Under the pieces are notes generated by a model. That model was not told the origin of the DNA. It was given only the letters and a program-made list of their open reading frames with translations, and did no database searches. Shown here piece by piece: positions 28,405-36,843 of a DNA stretch of 64,000 bases (the stretch's first letter is position 1; every line of letters begins with the position of its first letter). The translations under genes were made by a program, and so were the position numbers. Origin of the DNA: Natronohydrobacter sp. (GTDB taxonomy: Bacteria; Pseudomonadota; Alphaproteobacteria; Rhodobacterales; Rhodobacteraceae); the NCBI GenBank assembly GCA_030603695.1, contig JAUVXF010000008.1:1-64000 (forward strand). The letters are read 5' to 3'.

Positions 28405-29214
28405 ATGGATACCACCCGCCTGAAAGGCAAAAACATTCTGATAACAGGGGCGGCACAGGGAATGGGGGCGCAAAATGCCCGTCATTTTGCAGCCCAGGGC
28501 GCCAATGTCTGCTTGGGTGATGTGAATGTGGATGGCGTGAACGAAGTGGCCGCAGAGATCAACGCGGCAGGCAATGGGCGGGCAATTGCCGTCAAGCTGA
28601 ATGTCACCTCACGCGCAGAGAATGCCGCGGCTGTTGCTGCGTGTGTAGAGGCGTTCGGTTCCCTCAATGTGGCGCTGCTGAATGCGGGTGTGAACAAGCC
28701 GCGCATGTTCATGGATATTGACGAAGATAACTGGGACATGATCATGAACATCAACGCCAAGGGGGTGTTGCTGGGCATGCAGGAAGCTGCGCGCCAGATG
28801 ATCGCCCAAGGCCCGATGGAAGGCCATCCCTATAAAATTATCCCTGTGGGTTCTATCGTATCGCGCACTGCGTTTTTGGATGTGATCCCGTATTCCTGTT
28901 CCAAATATGCCGTGCTTGCCATGATCATTGGCGGCGCAAAGGCGCTGTGGGAACATAAGATCACCGTCAATGGCTATGGCCCCGGCGTTGTGCGCACCGA
29001 ATTGTGGGAACAGCTGGACAGGGATTTGGTGAAAATCGGGATGTTCGAGAAAGAAGGCCAGTCCATGGATCATCTGGCCAGCACCATGATTACCATGAAG
29101 CGCTACAGCTACCCCGAAGATGTGCAGGGCACAGCCGCTTTTCTGTGCTCGGATGACAGCGATTACATGACAGGCCAGCTTATCATGATCGATGGCGGCA
29201 TGATCATGCAATAG
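28405..29214 (+). CDS. SDR-family NAD(P)-dependent oxidoreductase
   Basis: A 269-residue classical short-chain dehydrogenase. The cofactor motif TGAAQGMG is at residues 14-21, the NAG motif reads LLNAGVNKP, and the active site has Ser in VGSIVSRTAF and Tyr/Lys in YSCSK. The C-terminal motif YMTGQLIMIDGG is normal for the family. The ATG at 28405 is preceded by GAGAGGAGGA. It is the first enzyme gene after the SBP-wHTH regulator and probably oxidises a hydroxyl group of the imported compound. Specific substrate unknown. Confidence 0.92.
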   Translation: MDTTRLKGKNILITGAAQGMGAQNARHFAAQGANVCLGDVNVDGVNEVAAEINAAGNGRAIAVKLNVTSRAENAAAVAACVEAFGSLNVALLNAGVNKPRMFMDIDEDNWDMIMNINAKGVLLGMQEAARQMIAQGPMEGHPYKIIPVGSIVSRTAFLDVIPYSCSKYAVLAMIIGGAKALWEHKITVNGYGPGVVRTELWEQLDRDLVKIGMFEKEGQSMDHLASTMITMKRYSYPEDVQGTAAFLCSDDSDYMTGQLIMIDGGMIMQ

Positions 29215-29297
29215 GCGCCGCGCGCGCCCCGTTTTTGCCCATTCATCCCCCCAATAACCCCCCGGCGGTTTCCCCGCCGCGCGAGAGGATTTTTCAA

Positions 29298-30596
29298 ATG
29301 TCACGAGCCTTGATGCCCAACCTTCTAACCCCGCAGGATTTGCAGCCTAACTGGCGCTGGGAAGGGCGCTTGCCTGCATGGGGCCATACATCGGTGGATT
29401 TTGAACGCCGGATAGACCATGACAGATTGCGCCGCTACCGTCTGGCGCGCACCCGGCAGGCGCTGCAAGCCTCTCAGGCGGGCACGCTGCTTTTGTTCGA
29501 TGTGAACAATATCCGCTATGTTTCTGCCACCAAGATCGGCGAGTGGGAGCGCGACAAGATGTGTCGCTTCTGCCTGCTGACAGGCGATGATGCCCCCTAT
29601 GTCTGGGATTTCGGATCGGCGGCGATGCATCACAAGAAATTCAGCGACTGGCTGGTGCCCGACCATTGCCGCGCCGGTGTGGTGGGGATGCGCGGTACGA
29701 TCCCGCCCGAATTTGGCCTGATGCGCCAATATGCCAAGGAAATCGCGGGCCTTATCCGCGATGCGGGCATGGGTGATATGCCTGTGGGCGTGGATTACGC
29801 CGAAACCGCCATGTTCCATGCGCTGCAAGAAGAGGGGCTGAATGTGGTTGATGGCCAGCAAATCATGCTGGCCGCGCGCGAGATCAAGAACTGGGATGAA
29901 ATCCAGCTGCTGACACAGGCGGCCAGCATGGTCGATGGTGTCTATCATATGATCTACGAACAGTTGAAACCGGGCATTCGTGAAAATGACATTGTCGCCC
30001 TGGCCAACAAGATGCTGTATGAAATGGGCAGCGATGATGTGGAAGCCATCAACGCCATTTCGGGGGAGCGGTGCAATCCTCACCCCCACAACTTCACCGA
30101 CCGCTATTTTCGCCCCGGTGATCAGGCATTTTTCGATATCCTGCAAAGCTATCAGGGCTATCGCACCTGCTATTACCGCACCTTCAACATTGGGCGTGCC
30201 ACCCCTGCCCAGAACGATGCCTATGTGAAAGCGCGCGAATGGATAGATGCCTCTATCGCCATGATCAAACCCGGCGTGAGCACGGACAAGGTTGCCGAAG
30301 TCTGGCCCACGGCACAGGAAATCGGCTTCCCCGATGAACAAACCGCCTTCGGGTTGCAATTTGGGCATGGGCTGGGGCTGGCGCTGCACGAGCGGCCCAT
30401 CATCAGCCGCGCCATCAGTCTGGAACACCCGATGGAGATCAAGACAGGCATGGTCTTTGCGCTGGAAACCTATTGCCCTGCCGCAGACGGCTATTCCGCC
30501 GCGCGGATAGAGGAAGAGGTGGTTGTCACCGAAACGGGCTGCGAGGTGATCAGCCTGTTCCCGGCAGAAGAACTGCCCATCGCCAACCGTTACTGA
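29298..30596 (+). CDS. M24-family metallohydrolase-like protein (Xaa-Pro peptidase/DddP relative) with Asp-to-Cys change
   Basis: A 432-residue protein with a creatinase/prolidase N-terminal domain (LLFDVNNIRYVS at 65-76) and a pita-bread M24 domain. Candidate metal ligands are D280 (FFDILQ), H357 (FGHGLGL), E390 (ALETY) and E405 (ARIEEE). Where prolidases have the second Asp (GYxxDxTRT) this protein reads GYRTCYYRT, so Cys291 takes its place. Related roseobacter M24 proteins include the DMSP lyase DddP, but the match is to the fold rather than to that activity. The ATG at 29298 was chosen; the frame extends upstream to 29235 without a start signal. Its role in the operon is unknown. Confidence 0.85.
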   Translation: MSRALMPNLLTPQDLQPNWRWEGRLPAWGHTSVDFERRIDHDRLRRYRLARTRQALQASQAGTLLLFDVNNIRYVSATKIGEWERDKMCRFCLLTGDDAPYVWDFGSAAMHHKKFSDWLVPDHCRAGVVGMRGTIPPEFGLMRQYAKEIAGLIRDAGMGDMPVGVDYAETAMFHALQEEGLNVVDGQQIMLAAREIKNWDEIQLLTQAASMVDGVYHMIYEQLKPGIRENDIVALANKMLYEMGSDDVEAINAISGERCNPHPHNFTDRYFRPGDQAFFDILQSYQGYRTCYYRTFNIGRATPAQNDAYVKAREWIDASIAMIKPGVSTDKVAEVWPTAQEIGFPDEQTAFGLQFGHGLGLALHERPIISRAISLEHPMEIKTGMVFALETYCPAADGYSAARIEEEVVVTETGCEVISLFPAEELPIANRY

Positions 30597-30605
30597 CCGC
30601 GCGTG

Positions 30606-30639
30606 GCGCGCACCCTGCGCCCAGTTGCAGGGTGCGTGC
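30606..30639 (+). other. Stem-loop between the M24 gene and the E1 alpha gene
   Basis: CGCACCCTGC (30609-30618) and GCAGGGTGCG (30627-30636) pair perfectly around an 8-base loop, and the stem extends by about three further pairs including one wobble. No T tract follows, so it looks like an intercistronic processing or stabilising hairpin rather than a terminator. Confidence 0.5.
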
Positions 30640-30671
30640 GTGCACGCAGCACCGCCGCAAAGGATAGGATC

Positions 30672-31649
30672 ATGGCCAAGGCCAAGACGAATACCGAAGA
30701 TTATCTGCAAATGTATCGCCAGATGGTGCGGATACGCACTTTTGAGGATACGGCCAACCAGCTTTACCTTTCGGCCAAGATGCCGGGCCTGACGCATATG
30801 TATTCGGGCGAAGAGGCTGTTGCGGTGGGCATTTGCGAGGCGCTGCGCGACAGCGATCATATCACCTCTACGCATCGTGGGCATGGGCATTGCGTGGCCA
30901 AGGGGGCAGAGTTCAAGCAGATGTTTTGCGAACTCTTGGGCAAGGCCGAGGGCTATTGCCGGGGCAAGGGCGGCTCTATGCATATCGCCGATCAAAGCCA
31001 CGGCAATCTGGGCGCGAATGCGATTGTGGGCGGCTCTATGGGCATTGCCACCGGATCGGCGTTGCGCGCGAAGCTGCAAGGCCGTGACGATGTGACGGTT
31101 TGTTTCTTTGGCGATGGCGCAACGGCGCAAGGGTTGATGTATGAGGTAATGAACATGGCAGCGCTGTGGAAGCTGCCTGTCATTTATGCCTGCGAAAACA
31201 ACGGCTATTCGGAATATACCAAGACCGAGGAAATCGCCGCCGGTTCCATCACTGCGCGGGCCGAAGCCTTCGGGATAGAGGCACATCAGGTGGATGGTCA
31301 GGATGTGCTGGCCGTCAATGCGCTGGCCGCGAAACTTGTGGCGCGGGCGCGCAAGGGGGAGGGGCCGTTCTTCATAGAGTTGATGACCTATCGCTATCAC
31401 GGCCATCATGTGGGCGATATCAACCGCGAATATTACCGCTCCAAGGCCGAAGAGAAGGATTGGCGCGAAAATCGTGATCCGATCATCCGGTTCCGGGCGC
31501 ATCTGGTGGCCGAGGGCATTGCCTCTGAAGAGGATCTGGACGCGCTGAATGCCCAGATCGCGGCGGATGCGGCAGAGGCTGTCGCCTATGCCGAGGCGGC
31601 GGCCTACCCGCCCGCCGAAGAAGTTGACATGCATGTATTTGCGGCCTGA
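30672..31649 (+). CDS. 2-oxo-acid/acetoin-type dehydrogenase E1 component, alpha subunit
   Basis: A 325-residue thiamine-diphosphate enzyme subunit (AcoA/PdhA family). The ThDP motif runs from GDGA at 147-150 to NN at 176-177, and the family motifs THRGHGHCVAKG and GSMHIADQSHGNLGANAIVGG are clear. With the beta subunit (next gene) it would decarboxylate or cleave its substrate and transfer an acyl group to lipoate. AcoA and PdhA are hard to tell apart by eye; an acetoin-like substrate is suggested by the catabolic context. The start follows GGATAGGATC. Confidence 0.93.
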   Translation: MAKAKTNTEDYLQMYRQMVRIRTFEDTANQLYLSAKMPGLTHMYSGEEAVAVGICEALRDSDHITSTHRGHGHCVAKGAEFKQMFCELLGKAEGYCRGKGGSMHIADQSHGNLGANAIVGGSMGIATGSALRAKLQGRDDVTVCFFGDGATAQGLMYEVMNMAALWKLPVIYACENNGYSEYTKTEEIAAGSITARAEAFGIEAHQVDGQDVLAVNALAAKLVARARKGEGPFFIELMTYRYHGHHVGDINREYYRSKAEEKDWRENRDPIIRFRAHLVAEGIASEEDLDALNAQIAADAAEAVAYAEAAAYPPAEEVDMHVFAA

Positions 31650-31662
31650 GGAGAGCGAGACA

Positions 31663-32661
31663 ATGCGCGAGATTACCCTATCCCAAGCCGTGAACGAGGC
31701 GATTGCCGAAGAAATGCGCCGTGATCCGACGGTATTTCTGATGGGCGAGGATGTGGCCGAGGCGGGCACGCCCTTCAAGGTGCTTGCTGGTCTGGTGGAG
31801 GAATTTGGCACAGACCGCGTGATCGATACCCCCATATCAGAGCCGGGCTTTATGGGCATGGCCGTGGGCGCGGCCATGACAGGCGCGCGCCCGATTGTGG
31901 ATCTGATGTTTGGTGATTTCATCTTTCTGATCATGGATCAGCTGTGCAATCAGGCGGCTAAAACGCATTACATGTCGGGCGGCAAGCTGACTGTGCCCTT
32001 GGTGCTGCGCACCAATCTGGGGGCCACGCGCCGCTCTGCTGCGCAGCACAGCCAAAGCTTGCAAGCCTTGGTGGCCCATATTCCGGGGTTGAAAGTGGCC
32101 ATGCCCTCTTCGGCCTATGAGGCCAAGGGCCTGATGAAAACCGCCATCCGCGACAATAACCCGGTGGTGATCTTTGAAGACAAGTTGATGTATCAGGACA
32201 AGGCCCCTGTGCCCGAAGAGGAATATCTTATTCCTTTTGGCGTGGCCAATGTGAAGCGCGAGGGGCGCGACATCACGCTTATTGGCACGTCTTCCATGGT
32301 GCAGGTGGCTGAAAAGGCGGCGGAGATTCTGGCGCGCGAGGGGATCAGCGCCGAAGTGATCGACCCGCGCACCATTGTTCCGCTGGATGAGAAAACCCTG
32401 ATCGAGAGTGTGAAAAAGACCAGCCGCGCGATTGTGATTGATGAAGGCCATCAAAGCTATGGGGTGACAGCCGAAATCGCCAGCCGCCTGAATGAAAAAG
32501 CCTTCTACCATCTGGATGCGCCGGTTCTGCGCATGGGGGCGATGGATGTGCCTGTGCCGTTCAGCCCAGCGCTGGAAGATCTGACAGTGCCCACCCCCGA
32601 AGCGGTGGCCGAAAAAGCGCGCATGCTCTGCGCGGGGGAGATGATCCATGCTGCGGAATGA
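31663..32661 (+). CDS. 2-oxo-acid/acetoin-type dehydrogenase E1 component, beta subunit
   Basis: A 332-residue transketolase-like beta subunit. It has the typical MGEDVAEAGTPFKV and TPISEPGFMGMAVGAAMTGARP motifs near the N-terminus and the C-terminal IDEGHQSYG plus DAPVLRMGAMDVPVPFSP. It is separated from the alpha gene by 13 bases (GAGGAGAG) and overlaps the lipoyl-protein gene by 14. The ATG at 31663 was chosen; the open frame extends upstream inside the alpha gene. It forms an alpha2beta2 E1 with the preceding product. Confidence 0.94.
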   Translation: MREITLSQAVNEAIAEEMRRDPTVFLMGEDVAEAGTPFKVLAGLVEEFGTDRVIDTPISEPGFMGMAVGAAMTGARPIVDLMFGDFIFLIMDQLCNQAAKTHYMSGGKLTVPLVLRTNLGATRRSAAQHSQSLQALVAHIPGLKVAMPSSAYEAKGLMKTAIRDNNPVVIFEDKLMYQDKAPVPEEEYLIPFGVANVKREGRDITLIGTSSMVQVAEKAAEILAREGISAEVIDPRTIVPLDEKTLIESVKKTSRAIVIDEGHQSYGVTAEIASRLNEKAFYHLDAPVLRMGAMDVPVPFSPALEDLTVPTPEAVAEKARMLCAGEMIHAAE

Positions 32662-33952
32662 AACCTCTGGTTTCGGGGCGCATGAGGTGACAATGCCCCA
32701 GCTTGGCATGGCGCAGGATGCGGGAAAGATCGTCTCATGGCTCAAGCGCCCCGGCGAGAAGGTCGCCAAGGGTGATCCTTTGTTCGAGGTGGAAACCGAC
32801 AAGGCCACGATGGAGGTAGAGGCGCAGGCCAGCGGCTATCTGACCCATGTGTCGGCTGCGCAGGGCGAGGATGTGCCTGTTGGGCAGGTGATTGCGCGCA
32901 TCTCCGAGAGCGCGGATGAGGATACGCCATCCCCGGCGCCGCCCTCTGCCCCGGCCAAGGCCCTGCCAGAGGGCAAACAGATCACCATGCCGCAACTGGG
33001 CATGGCGCAAGATAGCGGTGTGCTGGTGACGTGGCTGGTGGAACTGGGCGCGCAGATTGGCCCCGATGATCTGTTGTTCGAGGTGGAAACCGACAAGGCC
33101 ACGATGGATGTGCCCGCCGGGGTCAGCGGCTGGTTGGCCGCCACGCTGGCACAGGCGGGCGAGGATGTGCCTGTGGGGCAGGCGGTGGCCGTAATCTCTG
33201 CCGAAAAGCCTGAAAACCCGGTTGCGCGCGCTGCTGCACTGGCCCCATCTAAGCCAGAGCGCAAGCCAGAGCCAGAACTCAAACCTGAGCCAAAGGCAAA
33301 GCCCAGCCCCGCCCCGGCCGTGGCCGCCGCGCCCGCAGTAGCGGCCAGCGGGCGCATCCTTGCTTCGCCCAAGCTGCGCCGCGCGGCGCAGTTGGACGGG
33401 CTGGATCTGGCGCGCCTTGTTGCGGCGGGGCAGCCGCAACCCTATCACATGCGCGATCTGACGCAGTTGCAGCAACTCTCATCCGCCGCCACCGCGCCCG
33501 CACCAGCCGCAACCGCGCTGCGCATGCAGGCCGAATGCGCGCAAGATGGCTTTGCCGAATTTGCCGACTGGGCCACTGATACGATGGGCCTGACAGATTC
33601 CGATGCCTTGTTAGCGGGATTGGCGGGGGCCAGCCTTGGGCGCGGGGCAACCATTGCCGTGGCGCGCTTTGGCCAGCGCCGCCTGTATGCGGTGCCCCAA
33701 ACCCGCCGCCTGTCCGAGGTGGCCAAAACCGATGCCGCGCCTGATCTGTTGTTGCGCGATCTGCGCGCAACGCCGCTGCGCCATGTCGCAATCGGGGCGG
33801 AAGATGTGCCTGTCCTGACAGTGACCGCGCACGGGGCGGGGCTGGCGGTCACGCTGGAATGCAGCGCGGCGCAGATGGGCGCAGAGGATGCGCTTGCGCT
33901 GGTCAGTGAATTTGCAGGGCGACTAAGCGATCCGCGCCGCCACCTTCTTTAA
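32648..33952 (+). CDS. Two-lipoyl-domain E2-like protein with degenerate acyltransferase tail
   Basis: A 434-residue protein. Lipoyl domain 1 spans about residues 12-86 with Lys52 in ETDKAT; lipoyl domain 2 about 111-185 with Lys150 in ETDKAT. A Pro/Ala/Lys/Glu-rich linker follows at 186-235, and a peripheral-subunit-binding domain at 236-272 (ASPKLRRAAQLDGLDLARL). The last 140 residues align loosely with an E2 catalytic domain (LLLRDLRATPL, VTLECSAAQMGAEDALALV) but lack the catalytic His: CSAAQMGA stands where HRVINGA is expected. So it carries lipoate and binds E1/E3, while catalysis is probably supplied by the separate E2 core at 35406. Confidence 0.88.
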   Translation: MLRNETSGFGAHEVTMPQLGMAQDAGKIVSWLKRPGEKVAKGDPLFEVETDKATMEVEAQASGYLTHVSAAQGEDVPVGQVIARISESADEDTPSPAPPSAPAKALPEGKQITMPQLGMAQDSGVLVTWLVELGAQIGPDDLLFEVETDKATMDVPAGVSGWLAATLAQAGEDVPVGQAVAVISAEKPENPVARAAALAPSKPERKPEPELKPEPKAKPSPAPAVAAAPAVAASGRILASPKLRRAAQLDGLDLARLVAAGQPQPYHMRDLTQLQQLSSAATAPAPAATALRMQAECAQDGFAEFADWATDTMGLTDSDALLAGLAGASLGRGATIAVARFGQRRLYAVPQTRRLSEVAKTDAAPDLLLRDLRATPLRHVAIGAEDVPVLTVTAHGAGLAVTLECSAAQMGAEDALALVSEFAGRLSDPRRHLL

Positions 33953-33966
33953 TCGCAGAGGTTCTT

Positions 33967-35394
33967 ATGGATTATCCGACTGATCTTTACATCAACGGCG
34001 CATGGCACAAAACGGCCACGCGGTTTGACGTCATCAACCCTGCAACCGAAGAGGTGCTGGCCTCTGTCGCCTCTGCCGATAGTGCCGATGCCGATGCCGC
34101 GCTGGATGCGGCACAGGCCGCAATGGCCGATTGGGCCGCGCGCACCCCGCGCCAGCGTTCCGAAGTGCTGCGCCGCGCGTGGGAGTTGATGACCGCCCGG
34201 CTGGAAGATTTCGCCCGCCTGATCACGCTGGAAAACGGCAAGGCCCGCAGCGATGCACTGGGCGAGGCCACATATGCCGCCGAATTCTTCCGCTGGTTTG
34301 CCGAAGAGGCCGTGCGCGCGGATGGCCTGATCACCCATGCCCCCGCCTCTGGGGCGCGGATCATTGTGCAGCACAAGCCCGCAGGGCTGGCCGTGCTGAT
34401 TACGCCGTGGAATTACCCTGCCGCAATGGGCACGCGCAAGATCGCACCCGCGCTTGCGGCAGGCTGCGCGGTGATCATCAAGCCTGCATCGGAAACACCG
34501 CTGACAATGCTGGCGCTGATGCCGCTTCTGGAAGAAGCGGGCGTGCCGCCGGGGCTGGTGAATGTGCTGCCCTCAAAGCGCACAGGTGCGCTGGTGGATC
34601 ATATGTTGCATGATCCCCGTGTGCGGGTGGTCAGTTTTACAGGCTCTACCGGGGTGGGGCGCGGATTGCTGAAATCCGCCGCCGATCAGGTGCTGAAACC
34701 CGCGATGGAACTGGGCGGCAATGCGCCTGTGATTGTCTTTGATGATGCCGATATGGATACAGCGATTGAAGGCACGATGCTGGCCAAAATGCGCAATCTG
34801 GGAGAGGCCTGTACAGCCGCCAACCGCATTTATGTGCATGAGGACATCGCGCCGGAATTCACCCGCCGCCTGTCGGCGGCCATGTCGGCGCTGAGGCTTG
34901 GGGATGGCACTGATCCAAGCGTGGATGTCGGCCCGCTGGTCAATGCGGCCACGCGCGACAAGGTGGCCGCCTTTGTGGCCGATGCCGTGGCCAAAGGCGC
35001 GGTGCTGGAATGCGGTGGGGTTGTGCCAGAGGGGAAGGGGTTTTTCTACCCGCCCACAGTGCTTTCAAACGTGCCGGAAACTGCCGATTGCGTGCAGGAT
35101 GAAATTTTTGGCCCTGTGGCCGCTATCCAGACATTCACCGATCAGGAAGATGTCATCGCCCGCGCCAATGCCACGGAATATGGGTTGGTGGCCTATGTGT
35201 TCAGCGGGGATTTCAAGCGCGCGCTGCAGGTCTGCGAGCGGCTGGAATATGGCATGGTGGGGCTGAACCGGGGGCTTGTCAGCGATCCTGCCGCGCCCTT
35301 TGGCGGCACCAAGCAATCCGGGCTTGGGCGCGAGGGCGGGCATGAAGGGATGCTGGAATTCATGGAAACGCAATACATCTCGGCCAGCTGGTGA
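33967..35394 (+). CDS. NAD(P)-dependent aldehyde dehydrogenase (succinate-semialdehyde dehydrogenase-like)
   Basis: A 475-residue ALDH-superfamily enzyme. Key residues are present: Asn149 in PWNYP, Glu248 in ELGGNAP, Cys282 in GEACTAANR, and the cofactor loop FTGSTGVGR. The overall pattern (ENGKAR near 90, SDPAAPFGGTKQSGLGREGG near the end) resembles GabD-type succinate-semialdehyde dehydrogenases, but these are hard to separate from glycolaldehyde or lactaldehyde dehydrogenases. It lies between the two E2 genes and may oxidise acetaldehyde or another aldehyde released by the E1 step. Confidence 0.93.
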   Translation: MDYPTDLYINGAWHKTATRFDVINPATEEVLASVASADSADADAALDAAQAAMADWAARTPRQRSEVLRRAWELMTARLEDFARLITLENGKARSDALGEATYAAEFFRWFAEEAVRADGLITHAPASGARIIVQHKPAGLAVLITPWNYPAAMGTRKIAPALAAGCAVIIKPASETPLTMLALMPLLEEAGVPPGLVNVLPSKRTGALVDHMLHDPRVRVVSFTGSTGVGRGLLKSAADQVLKPAMELGGNAPVIVFDDADMDTAIEGTMLAKMRNLGEACTAANRIYVHEDIAPEFTRRLSAAMSALRLGDGTDPSVDVGPLVNAATRDKVAAFVADAVAKGAVLECGGVVPEGKGFFYPPTVLSNVPETADCVQDEIFGPVAAIQTFTDQEDVIARANATEYGLVAYVFSGDFKRALQVCERLEYGMVGLNRGLVSDPAAPFGGTKQSGLGREGGHEGMLEFMETQYISASW

Positions 35395-35405
35395 AAGGGG
35401 CAATC

Positions 35406-36281
35406 ATGACAGAGGTAATCGCAAGCCCCAGCACCCGCCGCAAGGCGCTGGAACAAGGGGTGGATATAGACGCGCTGGCCCAAAAACTGGGCCGCAGCAC
35501 CCTTGGCCCGGAAGATTTGCGCAGCCCCAGCCCTGCCGCGCCTGCGGGCGATACAAGCTATTGGGATGTGGATCACGCGCGGCATGGCCCGGTCACAACA
35601 GAACCGACAAGCCGCTTTGCCCAAGTCGCTGCCCGCAATCTGGGGGCGGCCAATGCGATAATTCCGCAAGTCACCCATCATGACCGCGCCGATATTTCGG
35701 CAATAGACGGCCTGCGCAACGCATGGCGCGCAGAGGCACAGGCGCGCGGGGTGAAGCTGACAGCGCTGGCCTTTCACGTTATGGCGCTGGCGCGTTGCCT
35801 GCGCGATTTCCCGCGTTTCAATGCCTCGCTCTCGGCCGATGGCAAAACCCTGATCCTGAAGGATTATGTTCATATCGGGGTCGCGGTGGATACACCGCAT
35901 GGGCTGATGGTTCCTGTCATCCGCAATGCAGACAGGCTGGGCCTGTGGCAGATATCAGAGGCCATCACCGATCTTGCCGCCCGCGCACAGGCGCGCAAAC
36001 TGGCCCCCGATGATATGGGCGGCGCGTCCATGACACTCAGCAATCTGGGCGGCATTGGCGGGCTGGGCTTTACCCCCATCGTCAACCCGCCGGAACTGGC
36101 CATCCTTGGGATCACGCGCACTGAAACGGTAACTGTCTGGAACGGCGATACCCCCCGCCCTGTGCCCATGGTGCCGCTTGATCTAAGCTATGACCACCGC
36201 GTGATAAACGGCGCCGATGCGGCGCGCTTTATGGCCCATCTCTGCGCGCTGCTTGCAGAGCCTCGGCGCATGATGATCTAA
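35406..36281 (+). CDS. Dihydrolipoamide acyltransferase core (E2) without lipoyl domain
   Basis: A 291-residue protein made of a peripheral-subunit-binding domain (residues about 6-38, ASPSTRRKALEQGVDIDAL) and a complete E2 catalytic domain. The active-site motif reads DHRVINGADAARF, the His/Asn arrangement known from Azotobacter vinelandii E2p, and the second motif is TLSNLGGIGGLGFTPIVNPP. It has no lipoyl domain, so it must act on lipoyl groups carried by another protein, most likely the one encoded at 32648. The ATG at 35406 follows AAAGGGG; a GTG at 35391 is an alternative. Last gene of the operon. Confidence 0.92.
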   Translation: MTEVIASPSTRRKALEQGVDIDALAQKLGRSTLGPEDLRSPSPAAPAGDTSYWDVDHARHGPVTTEPTSRFAQVAARNLGAANAIIPQVTHHDRADISAIDGLRNAWRAEAQARGVKLTALAFHVMALARCLRDFPRFNASLSADGKTLILKDYVHIGVAVDTPHGLMVPVIRNADRLGLWQISEAITDLAARAQARKLAPDDMGGASMTLSNLGGIGGLGFTPIVNPPELAILGITRTETVTVWNGDTPRPVPMVPLDLSYDHRVINGADAARFMAHLCALLAEPRRMMI

Positions 36282-36296
36282 GGGCGGGAATGCCAA

Positions 36297-36320
36297 ACAG
36301 GGCGGCCCAAGCCGCCCTGT
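36297..36320. terminator. Bidirectional stem-loop between converging E2 and cynS genes
   Basis: ACAGGGCGGC (36297-36306) and GCCGCCCTGT (36311-36320) form a perfect 10-bp stem with a CCAA loop. It lies 15 bases after the E2 stop and 23 bases beyond the cynS stop, so it can end transcripts from both sides. TTTGGC follows on the minus strand; there is no strong T run on the plus strand. Confidence 0.7.
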
Positions 36321-36342
36321 CTGATGTAATGGGCGCGTGCCC

Positions 36343-36813
36343 TTACCAATCGTTGTATTTCAGGAATTTTCCGGTCATCTCTACTTTCACGCGGTCGCCC
36401 TTGGGGTTGGGCACGCGGGTGATGATCATGTCAAAATCAATGGCCGACATGATGCCATCACCGAATTCTTCCTGAATGATCGCCTTCATGGTGGGGCCGT
36501 AAACCCCGACAATTTCATAAAGGCGGTAAACGCAAGGATCGGTTGGCACGGCCTGATCCCAGATTTTGGTGGGGTATTCTTCCAAAACTTCCTTGGCCTC
36601 TATCGGCAGATCAAGGAAAGCCACCAGCGCCGCCGCCTTGTCTGCGGGCATGGAATTCATGCCCATCGCGGCGGAATGGGTGAAAACGGGCGAGAGGCCG
36701 ATGGCCGTGGCAATCTCTTCCCATTTCAGCTTCTTGCGCTTTTTGGCAGCAAGGATCAGCGCGGTGACATCTTCTTTTGTCAGCAATTCTGCATCCATCA
36801 TCAGGTCTTTCAT
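36343..36813 (-). CDS. cynS: Cyanase (cyanate hydratase)
   Basis: Decomposes cyanate with bicarbonate to ammonia and CO2. It is 156 residues, the family length. An N-terminal helical domain (residues 10-80) is followed by the conserved catalytic domain. The active-site residues Arg97 and Glu100 (YRLYEIVGVYG) and Ser123 (GIMSAIDF) match R96, E99 and S122 of the E. coli enzyme. The ATG is preceded by GAGGAGA. It is the last gene of a minus-strand operon with a nitrate/cyanate-type ABC importer, so imported cyanate is presumably used as nitrogen source or detoxified. Confidence 0.97.
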   Translation of the reverse strand: MKDLMMDAELLTKEDVTALILAAKKRKKLKWEEIATAIGLSPVFTHSAAMGMNSMPADKAAALVAFLDLPIEAKEVLEEYPTKIWDQAVPTDPCVYRLYEIVGVYGPTMKAIIQEEFGDGIMSAIDFDMIITRVPNPKGDRVKVEMTGKFLKYNDW

Positions 36814-36843
36814 AGGGGTCTCCTCTCTGGTGTTATCAATGGG

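Noticed and set aside
29325-31934. 869-residue open frame on the minus strand opposite the M24 and E1 genes
   Set aside because: It is antisense to three well-supported genes, has no ribosome-binding site and shows no domain; GC-rich genes often leave such shadow frames.
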